A stretch of 64,000 bases of DNA, taken from contig NZ_SULH01000002.1 of the NCBI RefSeq assembly GCF_007115095.1, forward strand, positions 52,808 through 116,807, in the 5' to 3' direction. The notes beneath the pieces are model-generated. The model made no database searches, had not been told where the DNA came from, and saw nothing but the letters and a program-made list of their open reading frames with translations. Every line of letters starts with the position of its first letter. Position 1 is the stretch's first letter. Positions 37,049 to 47,609 of the stretch are shown here, piece after piece. The position numbers and the translations under genes are program-made. The DNA is from Levilactobacillus enshiensis (GTDB lineage: Bacteria > Bacillota > Bacilli > Lactobacillales > Lactobacillaceae).

Positions 37049-38407
37049 CTAATCATCATAAACCGTGAACCGCAACCCCTTAGGGAAGAAATTCTTCACG
37101 GTCTGACCCACGACTTTCCCAAACCCAACTGGCTGGTGATCACAGGTCAACAGGTACCACCCCTTGGCCGGTGCCGTGGCTAACGTCAACGTTTCACCGT
37201 GAACCCAAGCGCGCCACTGCTCATCAGTGATAGCCAGTGCCTGGCTCGCTGGCTCATCCGCACTAGCTAAGGCTAAGGCGTAGGCTGGCTCAAACCGATT
37301 CTTCTTAAACGTGCCCAGATGTAACCCTGGCCGAAAGAGATGGGCCTTCTTTAAGTCGGGCAACTCGTCGGGGACAGCAAAGAGCTGATCCTTAACGGTA
37401 ATCAGTTGCCCGGCAACCGCATGTCCCAGCACGGCCTGCGCAAAGTCCTGCCACAGTTTTCGCTGGTCGCTAGTTAACGGTGTCCCTAATTTAGCCTGTC
37501 GCCGTGGCGGCTGTGCCTCGCCGGCATCACGTTGCAACTTTGCAACAAAGTGGCCTTCCCCTTGCATCAGGTGCGGGAATAATCGGGCTGCCTTGGCGAG
37601 TTCTGGATTACCATCTGCCCATTCCGGCCGAGCATCCACGACCCCCCCAGCCTTAGTAACGGGAACTAAATGAAAGTCAGGGAATGTTTTCAGAACCCAC
37701 GCCATCATTTGTTCATCTTCCTCAGGGGCAAACGTGCAGGTCGAATAGATCAGTTGTCCTCCCGGCTTCACCATTTTAACGGCTTCCGTCAGGATTTCCC
37801 GTTGGCGCGTCGCACAGTCGGCAACGTAATCTAATGACCAGTAAGACATCGCGTCTGGATCTTTCCGAAACATGCCCTCACCAGAACATGGTGCATCAAC
37901 CAGGACCTTATCAAAGTAATCGGGAAAGACGGGACTGAGGCGGTCGGGCGAATCGTTTAAGATGATGGCCGCCTTGACGCCGAACCGTTCTACATTTTCA
38001 GCTAGAACCTTTACCCGTTTCCGATTGATCTCGTTAGTGACCAGCAAGCCGGTCCCGCGCAGGTAACTGGCCAGATGCGTTGTCTTCCCACCCGGTGCCG
38101 CACAGAGGTCCAAGACCCGTTCACCAGCTTGTGGTGCAGCCGTGGCTCCGACGAACATTGCACTCGGTTCCTGGCTATAAACGGCGCCACTTTGGTGCAT
38201 CAGGCTTCGTCCACTGACCGTTCCGTAATGGCCAAATTTCGCATAAGGCACCGCCGGCGTCTCCGTTATGGTTGCTGGTAAATCATGATGGGCGGGATTG
38301 ACCCGATAGCCAGCAGTACTGGGCGTATCAAAACTGGCCAAAAAATCATCCGCTTCTGCCCCTAATAAGCGTCGATACTTGGTTATAAAGTCATCAGGTA
38401 AATTCAC
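37049..38407 (-). CDS. rsmF: RsmF-like 16S rRNA (cytosine-C5) methyltransferase
   Basis: This 452-residue NOL1/NOP2/sun-family protein has a SAM domain with LDLCAAPGGKTTHLASYL, the catalytic Cys motif PCSGEGMFRKD (about residue 173), and the second conserved Cys in YSTCTFAPEEDE. The C-terminal RsmF-specific part and PUA-like tail follow. It methylates a cytosine C5 in rRNA; the site is not provable here. Start ATG follows a TGGAGGAATAACGG site. Single gene. Confidence 0.9.
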   Translation of the reverse strand: MNLPDDFITKYRRLLGAEADDFLASFDTPSTAGYRVNPAHHDLPATITETPAVPYAKFGHYGTVSGRSLMHQSGAVYSQEPSAMFVGATAAPQAGERVLDLCAAPGGKTTHLASYLRGTGLLVTNEINRKRVKVLAENVERFGVKAAIILNDSPDRLSPVFPDYFDKVLVDAPCSGEGMFRKDPDAMSYWSLDYVADCATRQREILTEAVKMVKPGGQLIYSTCTFAPEEDEQMMAWVLKTFPDFHLVPVTKAGGVVDARPEWADGNPELAKAARLFPHLMQGEGHFVAKLQRDAGEAQPPRRQAKLGTPLTSDQRKLWQDFAQAVLGHAVAGQLITVKDQLFAVPDELPDLKKAHLFRPGLHLGTFKKNRFEPAYALALASADEPASQALAITDEQWRAWVHGETLTLATAPAKGWYLLTCDHQPVGFGKVVGQTVKNFFPKGLRFTVYDD

Positions 38408-38624
38408 CGTTATTCCTCCATCTTGTTAGTTACAATTAATTATTTGTATCTTACATTTATAGCGAGTTATCCCCGTTTTGCCTCGTTTATTATACGCGTT
38501 TTTATAAGGAGTCTCTACCCGGTAAAGGGGAATAGTCGCATTTTCACCGTAACTATGGTAAATTATACAGGCTAGCTTCTTTTCAGAAAACTTAAACCAT
38601 AAATAAAATTGTGAGGTGTTCTCT

Positions 38625-39437
38625 ATGGAACGAAAATTAATTGCCATCGATCTGGATGGGACGACCCTGAACTCGGCCGCCCAACTCTCTCCTAAAACCA
38701 AAGCGGTGTTGGCTCAAGCTCGACAAGCTGGTCACATTGTCAGTATTGTAACGGGGCGACCCAACCGAATTTCCGAAGGTATTTACGACGAGTTGAACCT
38801 GGACGGGCCGATGATTAATTTCAACGGTAGCCTGGGGCACATCCCCCACCATCACTGGCAAGACGAATACCAATACACCATCAATAAGGAAGTTGCGTAC
38901 GACCTCCTGCAACACCGTGAGGAACTTGGTATCGACATGATTGCGGCGGAAGGTAAGCATATGTTCCTTGCCGTCCGTGACCACCCCGTCGAAGTCGGCT
39001 TCTTCCCACCTGTTCTGCAGAGCAATCAGATTCTTAATCAAAAAACATTGCAGGAAAACCCCACCAGTTTGACGGTTGCCGTTGAACGCAGCCATCAAGA
39101 ACACTTGTTGAGCTACCTCAAGCACAACTTCGGCGATATTGTCGATGCAGCGCCTTGGGGTGGTCCAAATTCCGTCGTTGAACTTGGCGTCAAGGGCGTG
39201 CAAAAGGCCACCGGGGTTGAGGTCCTCGCCCACCATTTCCACGTCGAACGTAAAAATATCGTGGCCTTTGGGGACGAGCATAATGACTCCGCTATGATCG
39301 ACTATGCCGGTTGGGGCGTTGCCATGCAAAACGCTACGCCAACCATCAAAGGGTTAGCTAACGATATTACGCCGTTGGACAATGACCATGACGGCTTGGC
39401 TAGTTACCTGCAAGATTATTTGAAATTAGCTGAATAA
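38625..39437 (+). CDS. Cof-type HAD hydrolase (sugar phosphatase-like)
   Basis: This 270-residue protein starts MERKLIAIDLDGTTLN, with the nucleophile Asp in DLDGT. HAD motif II TG (VSIVTGRP), motif III Lys (KGVQKATGV) and motif IV GDEHNDSAMIDYAG are intact, with a type IIB cap between. Cof-type enzymes dephosphorylate sugar phosphates or flavin/PLP-type compounds; substrate unknown. A GTG 9 nt earlier is possible, but the GAGGTG site favours the ATG. Confidence 0.92.
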   Translation: MERKLIAIDLDGTTLNSAAQLSPKTKAVLAQARQAGHIVSIVTGRPNRISEGIYDELNLDGPMINFNGSLGHIPHHHWQDEYQYTINKEVAYDLLQHREELGIDMIAAEGKHMFLAVRDHPVEVGFFPPVLQSNQILNQKTLQENPTSLTVAVERSHQEHLLSYLKHNFGDIVDAAPWGGPNSVVELGVKGVQKATGVEVLAHHFHVERKNIVAFGDEHNDSAMIDYAGWGVAMQNATPTIKGLANDITPLDNDHDGLASYLQDYLKLAE

Positions 39438-39445
39438 ACGACGAA

Positions 39446-39489
39446 TGCCGATAGCCCTCAGGAAACTTGAGGATTATCGGCATTTTTTT
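39446..39489 (+). terminator. Terminator of HAD gene
   Basis: TGCCGATA-CCCTCA pairs with TGAGG-TTATCGGCA, then TTTTTTT. Confidence 0.85.
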
Positions 39490-39493
39490 CAGA

Positions 39494-40651
39494 TTAATTT
39501 TCCTGCTGCAGGTAAGTGACAAACAGTTTCTGGTACAGCATCGTAAAGTCTAAGAACATCTTTCGATCAACATATTCATCGATTTGGTGGGCAGATTCAT
39601 TACCAGGACCAAAGACGACAAATGGGAACTCGTGACCCTTTTTCTTCAATAAGTTTGACGCATCCGTCACAGCCGGTAACGCAAGTTTAGAAATTGGTTC
39701 CCCGGCGAAGGACTCGCCAACGCTAGCGGCCAAGTTACTCAAAGGCGTATCTTGTGGTTCTTCCACTGGCCATTGGGACATGAAAACGTCCATGGTCACC
39801 TGGGCCCCCTGATCATTCTGCTGATCAACCAGATTTTGGAGTGTCGCGATGACGGCAGCGTTATCAAATTCAGGAATCGTCCGCACGTTCATTTCGGCCG
39901 TAGCGGTCGCGGGAATCGAATTGACCTGTTCGCCACCATGGATAACGGTCGTATTAAAGGTTAACTGACCCAGTAAGTCATTGGCTCGGTCGCTGTCCCG
40001 AAAAGCCGTATTGGCTTGCGTTAAGATGGCCAGCAATGGATCAATGGCATTAGCACCTAGCTCTGGCATCGAACTGTGTGCCGCCTGACCTTGAGACGAC
40101 AGCCGAATGTCCATGGATCCCTTGTGCGCGTAAAAAATATGATAGCCGGTGGGCTCACCGATCAGTAGCGCATCAACATCGTCCATGGCGCCCTGCTCAA
40201 AGAACGCAGCCGACCCAAGCTCACCAACTTCTTCCCCCACAGTCGCCATGAGTCGAATCCGGCCATGCTGCGGTTGACCTGCCGCATGCAATTCGATCAA
40301 GGCAATCACCAGGGCGGCTAATCCGGACTTCATGTCGTTGGCGCCCCGACCATATAACCGACCATCACGTTCAGTCAGCTTAAAAGGATCACTGTGCCAC
40401 TGATCTGTGTCGCCTGGATCCACGACATCTAGATGGCCGGAAACACCTAAAACGGGGTCTCCTTGACCAATTTCAGCGAGCAAATTGGTTCGTCCCTCAC
40501 TGAGGGGAATTAGTTTCGCCTGAATATGGTGTTGTCCCAACAACTTTTGCAAGTATTGGGCCACCTCAATTTCGTTACCGTTGACCGAATGAATCGCCAC
40601 TAAATCACGTAATAGCTCAACTTTCTGCTGATCCGTAAAGACTGCCATCAT
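39494..40651 (-). CDS. M20 family ArgE/DapE-type deacylase
   Basis: This 385-residue metallopeptidase has the M20 motifs VSGHLDVVDPG (His/Asp zinc ligands), GRGANDMKSGLAAL, TVGEEVGELGS (catalytic Glu and zinc Glu), AHSSMPELGANAI in the dimer domain and FGPGNESAHQIDEYV. Likely role: removing acyl groups from diaminopimelate or amino-acid derivatives; ArgE, DapE and other peptidases cannot be separated from sequence. Two adjacent ATGs (40651, 40648) follow AAAGGAGGAATCA. Single gene. Confidence 0.92.
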   Translation of the reverse strand: MMAVFTDQQKVELLRDLVAIHSVNGNEIEVAQYLQKLLGQHHIQAKLIPLSEGRTNLLAEIGQGDPVLGVSGHLDVVDPGDTDQWHSDPFKLTERDGRLYGRGANDMKSGLAALVIALIELHAAGQPQHGRIRLMATVGEEVGELGSAAFFEQGAMDDVDALLIGEPTGYHIFYAHKGSMDIRLSSQGQAAHSSMPELGANAIDPLLAILTQANTAFRDSDRANDLLGQLTFNTTVIHGGEQVNSIPATATAEMNVRTIPEFDNAAVIATLQNLVDQQNDQGAQVTMDVFMSQWPVEEPQDTPLSNLAASVGESFAGEPISKLALPAVTDASNLLKKKGHEFPFVVFGPGNESAHQIDEYVDRKMFLDFTMLYQKLFVTYLQQEN

Positions 40652-40789
40652 TGATTCCTCCTTTTAGGACATAGTATACTGCAGTTTGTAAGGGGCTTCA
40701 CGTATCATCCCTATATATATCATTAGTATCCGCCAAATACCTTACCTTCAATTCGCCCACTCTACTTACTCGTAAAGGAGATTTTGTCA

Positions 40790-41305
40790 ATGACCCGAAT
40801 TCAAGCTTACGACAATCCACAGCTTCCCACTTTGCTCATGTCACTGCACCCCCAACCAACAGCAGATATTCTGGCTGGACGTAAGATTATCGAATACCGC
40901 CGGCGGTTCTTCCAACACCCATTCCAAGCCTTCGTCTACACGACCGGCCCAGCTGGTGGCTTACAGCTATTCTTAACCTTTGATTCCCCCATCACCCGGC
41001 CAACCCCAGACCTGATTCAGATTGGGGCGCGACTTCAGGGCGACCCGGCAACTAATCTGACCACCTATCTGGCCGACCAAGGCGTGGCGTTACCCATTAA
41101 GGCTGTGGCTACCTTCCCCCAACTCTCGCGCGCACAGCTTCGACAAATCGACCCTAAATTTACAGCGCCCCGTGCCTACTTTTTCCTGAATAAGCCAAAT
41201 CAACATGACCTACTGACCCATCTTCTCCAGCAGCCCTGTCTCAGTTACCACGAGATTGACTGGCAACCCAAATACGCGGCAATTCAAGACCTGCTGGCCA
41301 AATAA
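40790..41305 (+). CDS. ASCH/PUA-like domain protein
   Basis: This 171-residue protein begins MTRIQAYDNPQLPTLLMSLH and carries an ASCH-like motif (SLHPQPTADILAGRKIIEYR), with the basic GRKxxEYRRRF patch that contacts RNA or nucleotides in this fold. The rest is less conserved. ASCH proteins are probable RNA-binding or RNA-modifying factors; the particular role is unknown. ATG at 40790 has AAGGAG 9 nt upstream. Confidence 0.7.
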   Translation: MTRIQAYDNPQLPTLLMSLHPQPTADILAGRKIIEYRRRFFQHPFQAFVYTTGPAGGLQLFLTFDSPITRPTPDLIQIGARLQGDPATNLTTYLADQGVALPIKAVATFPQLSRAQLRQIDPKFTAPRAYFFLNKPNQHDLLTHLLQQPCLSYHEIDWQPKYAAIQDLLAK

Positions 41306-41356
41306 ACTTTAGTCCCAACGCAAACGGAACACGGTCAGCTTCAATACAGTCCTAAT

Positions 41357-41389
41357 AAAAAATCCCCTAGCATGTGCTAAGGGATTTTT
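41357..41389 (-). terminator. Terminator of glpK
   Basis: AAATCCCTTAGCACATGCTAGGGGATTTTTT on the minus strand in two arms: AAATCCC-TAGCA and TGCTA-GGGATTT. Confidence 0.85.
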
Positions 41390-41405
41390 GTCAGTTACAC
41401 TTGAG

Positions 41406-42923
<1,518 letters not shown>

Positions 42924-43020
42924 TCATTCGTTCGTTAGCAACGGCCACATTCTGCCGTGATGTCGCACTTGTTACTAGTATACCTAAAAGTGACGGCTAC
43001 GCCAATTCTTTTTATAAATG

Positions 43021-43062
43021 AAACCGCCACCAACGGCGAAATAGTCGGGTTGGTGGCGGTTT
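43021..43062 (-). terminator. Terminator of tautomerase gene
   Basis: AAACCGCCACCAAC pairs with its 14-nt reverse complement near 43,050; T-rich flank is moderate. Confidence 0.7.
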
Positions 43063-43081
43063 ATAAGTTTTTCTGTAAAAT

Positions 43082-43270
43082 TTACTTTTCGTCGCTCTTC
43101 AAAACGCCGGCCACACCGTAACGGTTGGGTTGCATTTCGCGTAAGATGACGTGGACGTGTTCAGCTGGGGCACCCGTATTCTTGGTCACTGCAGCGGTCA
43201 CGTCTTGGACTAAGGCTTTGAGTTGGTCTTGTGAACGACCAGCGATTAAATCAATGTTGACAATTGGCAT
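43082..43270 (-). CDS. 4-oxalocrotonate tautomerase family protein
   Basis: This 62-residue protein starts MPIVNIDLIAGRS, with the N-terminal Pro that acts as the general base after Met removal. Basic residues Arg12 and Arg44 fit the family. Tautomerases form hexamers and act on enols or halo-acids; the metabolic role here is unknown. ATG follows GAAGGGATC. The gene has its own terminator. Confidence 0.9.
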   Translation of the reverse strand: MPIVNIDLIAGRSQDQLKALVQDVTAAVTKNTGAPAEHVHVILREMQPNRYGVAGVLKSDEK

Positions 43271-43342
43271 TTAAATTCGATCCCTTCTCTATGTGAATAG
43301 TGTTATTATACCGGTTCCTACCAGTTGGGGCAATTCCCCTAC

Positions 43343-44239
43343 CTATTTTTGTTCAGTGGTTTGCTTCAACTTCAACTGTTCCCGCTCATTATAGAAGTTT
43401 CCTTCAATGTCCACGGTGCTGACCAAGTTCACGAAGGCATTAGGGTCGATACTCTTGACCGCGTGTTCTAATGCATAAAGTTCATACCGCGAAATAACGG
43501 TCATCAGAACCACACTGTCCTTGCGGGTATACGCACCAAATGAGGGCATCACCGTAATCCCACGAATCAACGTCTTATTTAACTCACTGATCACGGCATC
43601 CTGCTGTGTCGTGACGATAAAGGCCGTCAGCTTTTGATGACCGGTGTGAATGCTATCAACTACCCGCGACATTGCATAAATTGAAATGATCGTGTATAAA
43701 GCACTCGGCCAGCCAAATAAGAAACCTGCCAAGATGACGATGCTAAAATTAATCATCATCATGAGCGTGCCAATCGTTCTCCCAGTCGTCTGTTCAAGAA
43801 CCACGGCAATGATATCCATTCCGCCGGTCGAAAACCCATTTTTCAGCGGGTAAGCCACCCCAACACCAGTCAGAATCCCGCCAAACAGTGCTGCCAGCAA
43901 CGGGTTATTCGAGATGTTATTGACCGGAATCACAATGGCTAAGATGGATGTCAAAACCGCCACGAAAATCGAATAGATCGTAAAGCCGCGGCCAACCTTG
44001 AACCACCCTAAAATCCCGATGGGAACGTTAAACAGGAGGATAAACCACCCGGTACTCAGGTGAATGCCGCCCATCTGTAGCAGCGTCGCGATAATCTGTG
44101 AGATACCGTTAATGCCGGCACTAAAAATCTTCCCTGGTACCAAGAATTCGTTTAGGGCGAGCGCCGTAATGGCCGCCGACCCAATCATAATTAGGAGGTG
44201 TTTTCCCACCTCACGCTTATTTTCTAACATAATTCTCAT
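43343..44239 (-). CDS. YitT family membrane protein
   Basis: This 298-residue protein has six to seven membrane helices (DUF161-like, residues 10-200) and a C-terminal DUF2179 soluble domain (RGITVMPSFGAYTRKDSVVLM). ATG at 44239 is preferred, with AAAGAGGCG upstream; ATGs 36 nt earlier lack a site. The family may transport small solutes or sense them; function not established. Single gene on the minus strand, with the upstream C69 dipeptidase divergent. Confidence 0.85.
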   Translation of the reverse strand: MRIMLENKREVGKHLLIMIGSAAITALALNEFLVPGKIFSAGINGISQIIATLLQMGGIHLSTGWFILLFNVPIGILGWFKVGRGFTIYSIFVAVLTSILAIVIPVNNISNNPLLAALFGGILTGVGVAYPLKNGFSTGGMDIIAVVLEQTTGRTIGTLMMMINFSIVILAGFLFGWPSALYTIISIYAMSRVVDSIHTGHQKLTAFIVTTQQDAVISELNKTLIRGITVMPSFGAYTRKDSVVLMTVISRYELYALEHAVKSIDPNAFVNLVSTVDIEGNFYNEREQLKLKQTTEQK

Positions 44240-44509
44240 TTTTCGCCTCTTTCTCGAATAATCCGCTTTCATCATTTAACCACATCGGACCACCGATGAC
44301 TAGCGGAAGTACACGACTGGCGTTCATTTTATCTGTGACCTTGTTAGCTAAGGATACACTATTTTCCGCATAATGATGTATAAATATTTACTTTTATGAG
44401 AATAATAAACAAAATAATTAAAGTTGTCCCGAAATGAGTTCGCCATTCCAGCAAACATGCTAGAATGGAAGTTGTAATTTTATTCAAAAAATGAGAAAGG
44501 AGTGCTCCC

Positions 44510-45925
44510 ATGAACTATTCCGCTTGTACAAGCATTTTAATTGGGGCCAAGGCCACCATGGATGGTTCGGTCATCATCGGCCGCAACGAAGATGCCAAGG
44601 CTGCTTGGCCCAAACATTTTGTTGTTCACCCTGCTCAAACAGCCACCACCCCGCAACAATTCGTCAGCACCGACAACGGCTTTACCATGCCCTTGCCCGC
44701 GCACGCTGCGAAATATACGGCGACCCCTGAATGGACCGACAAGTACGGTCTGTTCGAGGAAGACGGGTTCAACGAATATGGCGTGGCGATGAGCGCAACT
44801 GAAAGTACCTATTCTAATGAACGGGTATTAGGTGCCGATCCTTTAGTCAAGGCTGGTATCGGTGAAGAAGCCATGGTCACCGTCGTCTTGCCTTACGTGA
44901 AGACTGCGCGTGAAGGGGTTGCGCGGCTTGGCCAACTCGTCGAACTGTACGGAACTAGCGAGTCTAACGGCATTCTCTTTGCCGACCAACAGGAAGCTTG
45001 GTACCTAGAAACTGGTGCTGGCCACTATTGGGTCGCCCAACGGATTCCGGACAATGGCTACGCCGTGATTGCGAATCAGATGGCCATTCAAGCCGTTGAT
45101 TTCAACGATCCGACTAACTTCATGTTCGCTCGTCATTTACAAGAATTCGTTGCCGATAATCATTTGAACCCGCACAGCGATCGGTTCATTTGGCGGGAAA
45201 TTTTTGGCACTCAGGATCAATCCGACCTCTACTACAACACCCCACGGGTCTGGTACGGGCAGCATGTGTTGACGCCTGACGTCCATCAGGAACCCCAATC
45301 CTTCACGCTACCATTTATTCAGTACGCCGACCATTTATTGGCTGTGGATGACGCCCAAGCCTTCTTGAGCAGTCACTTCGAGGAAACGCCATATGACCCT
45401 GTCGGTGCGGGCACGGACGAACAAAAACACCGTTTCCGGCCAATTAGTCTGGCTAAGACTCAAGAATCACACGTCTTGCAGCTCCGGCCAAACATGGACC
45501 CCGCATTAGCCGGCATTCAGTGGCTAGCGATGGGGGTCGCCGCGCAAAGTGTCTACGTTCCCTTCTATGCTGGTATCGATGAAACGCCCGCTGCCTATCA
45601 TTTGGGCGCTGCCACTTACGATGCAGAATCGGCCTATTGGGTCTACAAATTAGTCAGTGTCTTATTAGATGCGCACTACCACGAAGCTTGGCCAGTTGTG
45701 AGCGCCGTGCAAAAGGAATTGCGGATTGCCTTTAAACAGTCTATCCAGCACACAGATGCGGTGGCTGCACAATTGACGGGACCAGAACTTAGCCATTATT
45801 TAACACAACAAGCCACCGCAAACGCTGCATTGGGAATTCGGCGTTACCGCGAGTTGGCAGCAACTTTGATTACACAGGCCACCGATCTTGGACCTTTAAA
45901 TTATCAACAAGACCTCAATTTATAA
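44510..45925 (+). CDS. pepD: C69 family dipeptidase
   Basis: This 471-residue Ntn-hydrolase starts MNYSACTSILIGAKATMDGS. The catalytic Cys6 is exposed by removing the short N-terminal part; the SxILIGxKATxDGS and GRNED motifs fit family C69. PepD cleaves dipeptides of broad specificity in the cytosol. Start ATG follows AAAGGAGTGCTCCC. An amino-acid permease gene follows 41 nt downstream, suggesting a shared peptide or amino-acid utilisation unit. Confidence 0.95.
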   Translation: MNYSACTSILIGAKATMDGSVIIGRNEDAKAAWPKHFVVHPAQTATTPQQFVSTDNGFTMPLPAHAAKYTATPEWTDKYGLFEEDGFNEYGVAMSATESTYSNERVLGADPLVKAGIGEEAMVTVVLPYVKTAREGVARLGQLVELYGTSESNGILFADQQEAWYLETGAGHYWVAQRIPDNGYAVIANQMAIQAVDFNDPTNFMFARHLQEFVADNHLNPHSDRFIWREIFGTQDQSDLYYNTPRVWYGQHVLTPDVHQEPQSFTLPFIQYADHLLAVDDAQAFLSSHFEETPYDPVGAGTDEQKHRFRPISLAKTQESHVLQLRPNMDPALAGIQWLAMGVAAQSVYVPFYAGIDETPAAYHLGAATYDAESAYWVYKLVSVLLDAHYHEAWPVVSAVQKELRIAFKQSIQHTDAVAAQLTGPELSHYLTQQATANAALGIRRYRELAATLITQATDLGPLNYQQDLNL

Positions 45926-45966
45926 TCAACGGTGAATGACTTCACCAATAAATGGGAGATAAAACA

Positions 45967-47475
45967 ATGGAAAACCAGAAAAAGATTAAACTATTCAGTT
46001 TAATCTTGATGATCTTTACGGCCATTTACGGCTTCGCCAACACGACGGTCGCCTATGACCAAATGGGATATGCAAGTATCATTTGGTACGTTCTCGCTGC
46101 CTTATTATTCTTCTTGCCTAGTGCCATGATGCTAGCAGAATACGGGTCAGCTTTTAAAGAGGCTAAGGGGGGCATTTACTCCTGGTTAGCCGGTTCAATC
46201 GGTGAAAAATGGGCCTTCATTGGGACTTTTATCTGGCTATCATCCTGGATTATCTGGATGTTATCGACCTCAACGAAAGTTTGGATTCCACTTTCCACTT
46301 TAATTTCCGGAAGCGATCAAACACAGACCTGGTCAATCTTAGGGTTGAGTTCAACCCAAACGGTTGGGTTACTCGGGATCTTCTGGATCTTGGCTGTCAC
46401 GTTCTTTGCAACGCGCGGTGTGAGCTCTATTGCTAAGATTTCTTCATTGGGCGGAATCTTCGTGATGTTCCTGACGGCGCTGTTCTTCGTCGCCAGCATT
46501 GTGATTGTCATCCTAAACCACGGTCAATTAGCAGAGCCTATCAACGGGATTCACAGCTTTATCGCCTCACCTAATCCCCAGTTCTCGTCACCAATGGCGC
46601 TGATGTCCTTCGTGACGTACGCGGTCTTTGCTTACGCCGGTATGGAATCCATGGGTGGAATTACGGACAGTATGGACAAACCCGAAAAGACTTTCCCCAA
46701 GGGACTGATCATTTCGACGATTGCGATCACCATCATGTACTCCCTGTCGATTTTCCTATGGGGAATCAGCACCAATTGGAGTAGCGTCTTAGGTAAGAAC
46801 CAAGTCAACTTAGGTAATATTACTTATGTTTTGATGAACAACTTGGGATTGGTCTTAGGAAAAGCCATGGGCTTAAGTGCCGTGACTTCCGCAACGATTG
46901 GTCACTGGTTAGCTCGGCTAACTGGATTGAGTATGTTCATGGCCTACTTGGGGTCCTTCTTTGTGCTGGTTTACTCCCCATTAAAGTCCTTCATCTTGGG
47001 TTCCTCACCAAAACTATGGCCTAAGAAGATGACGAAGTTAAATAAAGTTGGGATGCCAGCCTACTCCATGTGGCTACAAGCCATCGTGGTCGCTGCCTTC
47101 ATCTTCTTGGTTGCCTTTGGGGGTTCCGCAGCTAATAAATTCTATCTGATCTTAACTGATATGGGGAACGTTTCCACCTCCTTCCCTTACCTGTTCTTGA
47201 TCGGTGCATTTCCATTCTTTAAACGTCGTCAAGACTTGGAACGGCCATTTGTCGTTTACAAGAATCGGGCGTTCACGAATACGGTGGTAACAGTTGTCTT
47301 AGTCATCCTGATTGGTGGGATTGGGTTCACCTGCCTAGAACCAATTATGGAACACGACTACATGACCGCCTTCTGGACGATTATCGGCCCAATTTTCTTC
47401 GGGGCCGTTGCTTGGATCTTCTACCACAACGCGCAAAAGCGTTCGGCTGAAGAAGTCGCTTCTAACGAAAATTAG
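45967..47475 (+). CDS. APC-family amino-acid permease, YjeM-like
   Basis: This 502-residue membrane protein has about 12-13 helices and the APC motif near the start (GFANTTVAYDQMGYASI, AKGGIYSWL). The sequence resembles the YjeM glutamate/GABA antiporter-like branch, though the substrate cannot be proven. ATG at 45967 has GGGAG 8 nt before it. It follows the C69 dipeptidase, which could supply amino acids, and ends before a strong terminator. Confidence 0.85.
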   Translation: MENQKKIKLFSLILMIFTAIYGFANTTVAYDQMGYASIIWYVLAALLFFLPSAMMLAEYGSAFKEAKGGIYSWLAGSIGEKWAFIGTFIWLSSWIIWMLSTSTKVWIPLSTLISGSDQTQTWSILGLSSTQTVGLLGIFWILAVTFFATRGVSSIAKISSLGGIFVMFLTALFFVASIVIVILNHGQLAEPINGIHSFIASPNPQFSSPMALMSFVTYAVFAYAGMESMGGITDSMDKPEKTFPKGLIISTIAITIMYSLSIFLWGISTNWSSVLGKNQVNLGNITYVLMNNLGLVLGKAMGLSAVTSATIGHWLARLTGLSMFMAYLGSFFVLVYSPLKSFILGSSPKLWPKKMTKLNKVGMPAYSMWLQAIVVAAFIFLVAFGGSAANKFYLILTDMGNVSTSFPYLFLIGAFPFFKRRQDLERPFVVYKNRAFTNTVVTVVLVILIGGIGFTCLEPIMEHDYMTAFWTIIGPIFFGAVAWIFYHNAQKRSAEEVASNEN

Positions 47476-47510
47476 GTTTATTTGTTAAATTAGTCAGTTA
47501 CAGATTAAGA

Positions 47511-47541
47511 GGAAGCCTGAATTTTGGGGCTTCCTTTTTTT
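47511..47541 (+). terminator. Terminator of pepD-permease
   Basis: GGAAGCC pairs with GGCTTCC around an AT-rich loop, followed by TTTTTTT. Confidence 0.85.
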
Positions 47542-47556
47542 GTTAGCCAGACAGCA

Positions 47557-47603
47557 GAAATACCCCAGTCCGCCATACGTTGATGGTGGTGCTGGGGTAT
47601 TTC
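47557..47603. terminator. Hairpin between permease and kup
   Basis: GAAATACCCCAG and CTGGGGTATTTC pair; T-rich DNA follows on the plus side. Probably a convergent terminator, weaker on the kup side. Confidence 0.6.
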
Positions 47604-47609
47604 TATTTT

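Noticed and set aside
38637-39329. 230-codon antisense frame in the HAD gene
   Set aside because: Opposite-strand shadow of a well-supported HAD phosphatase; no ribosome site.
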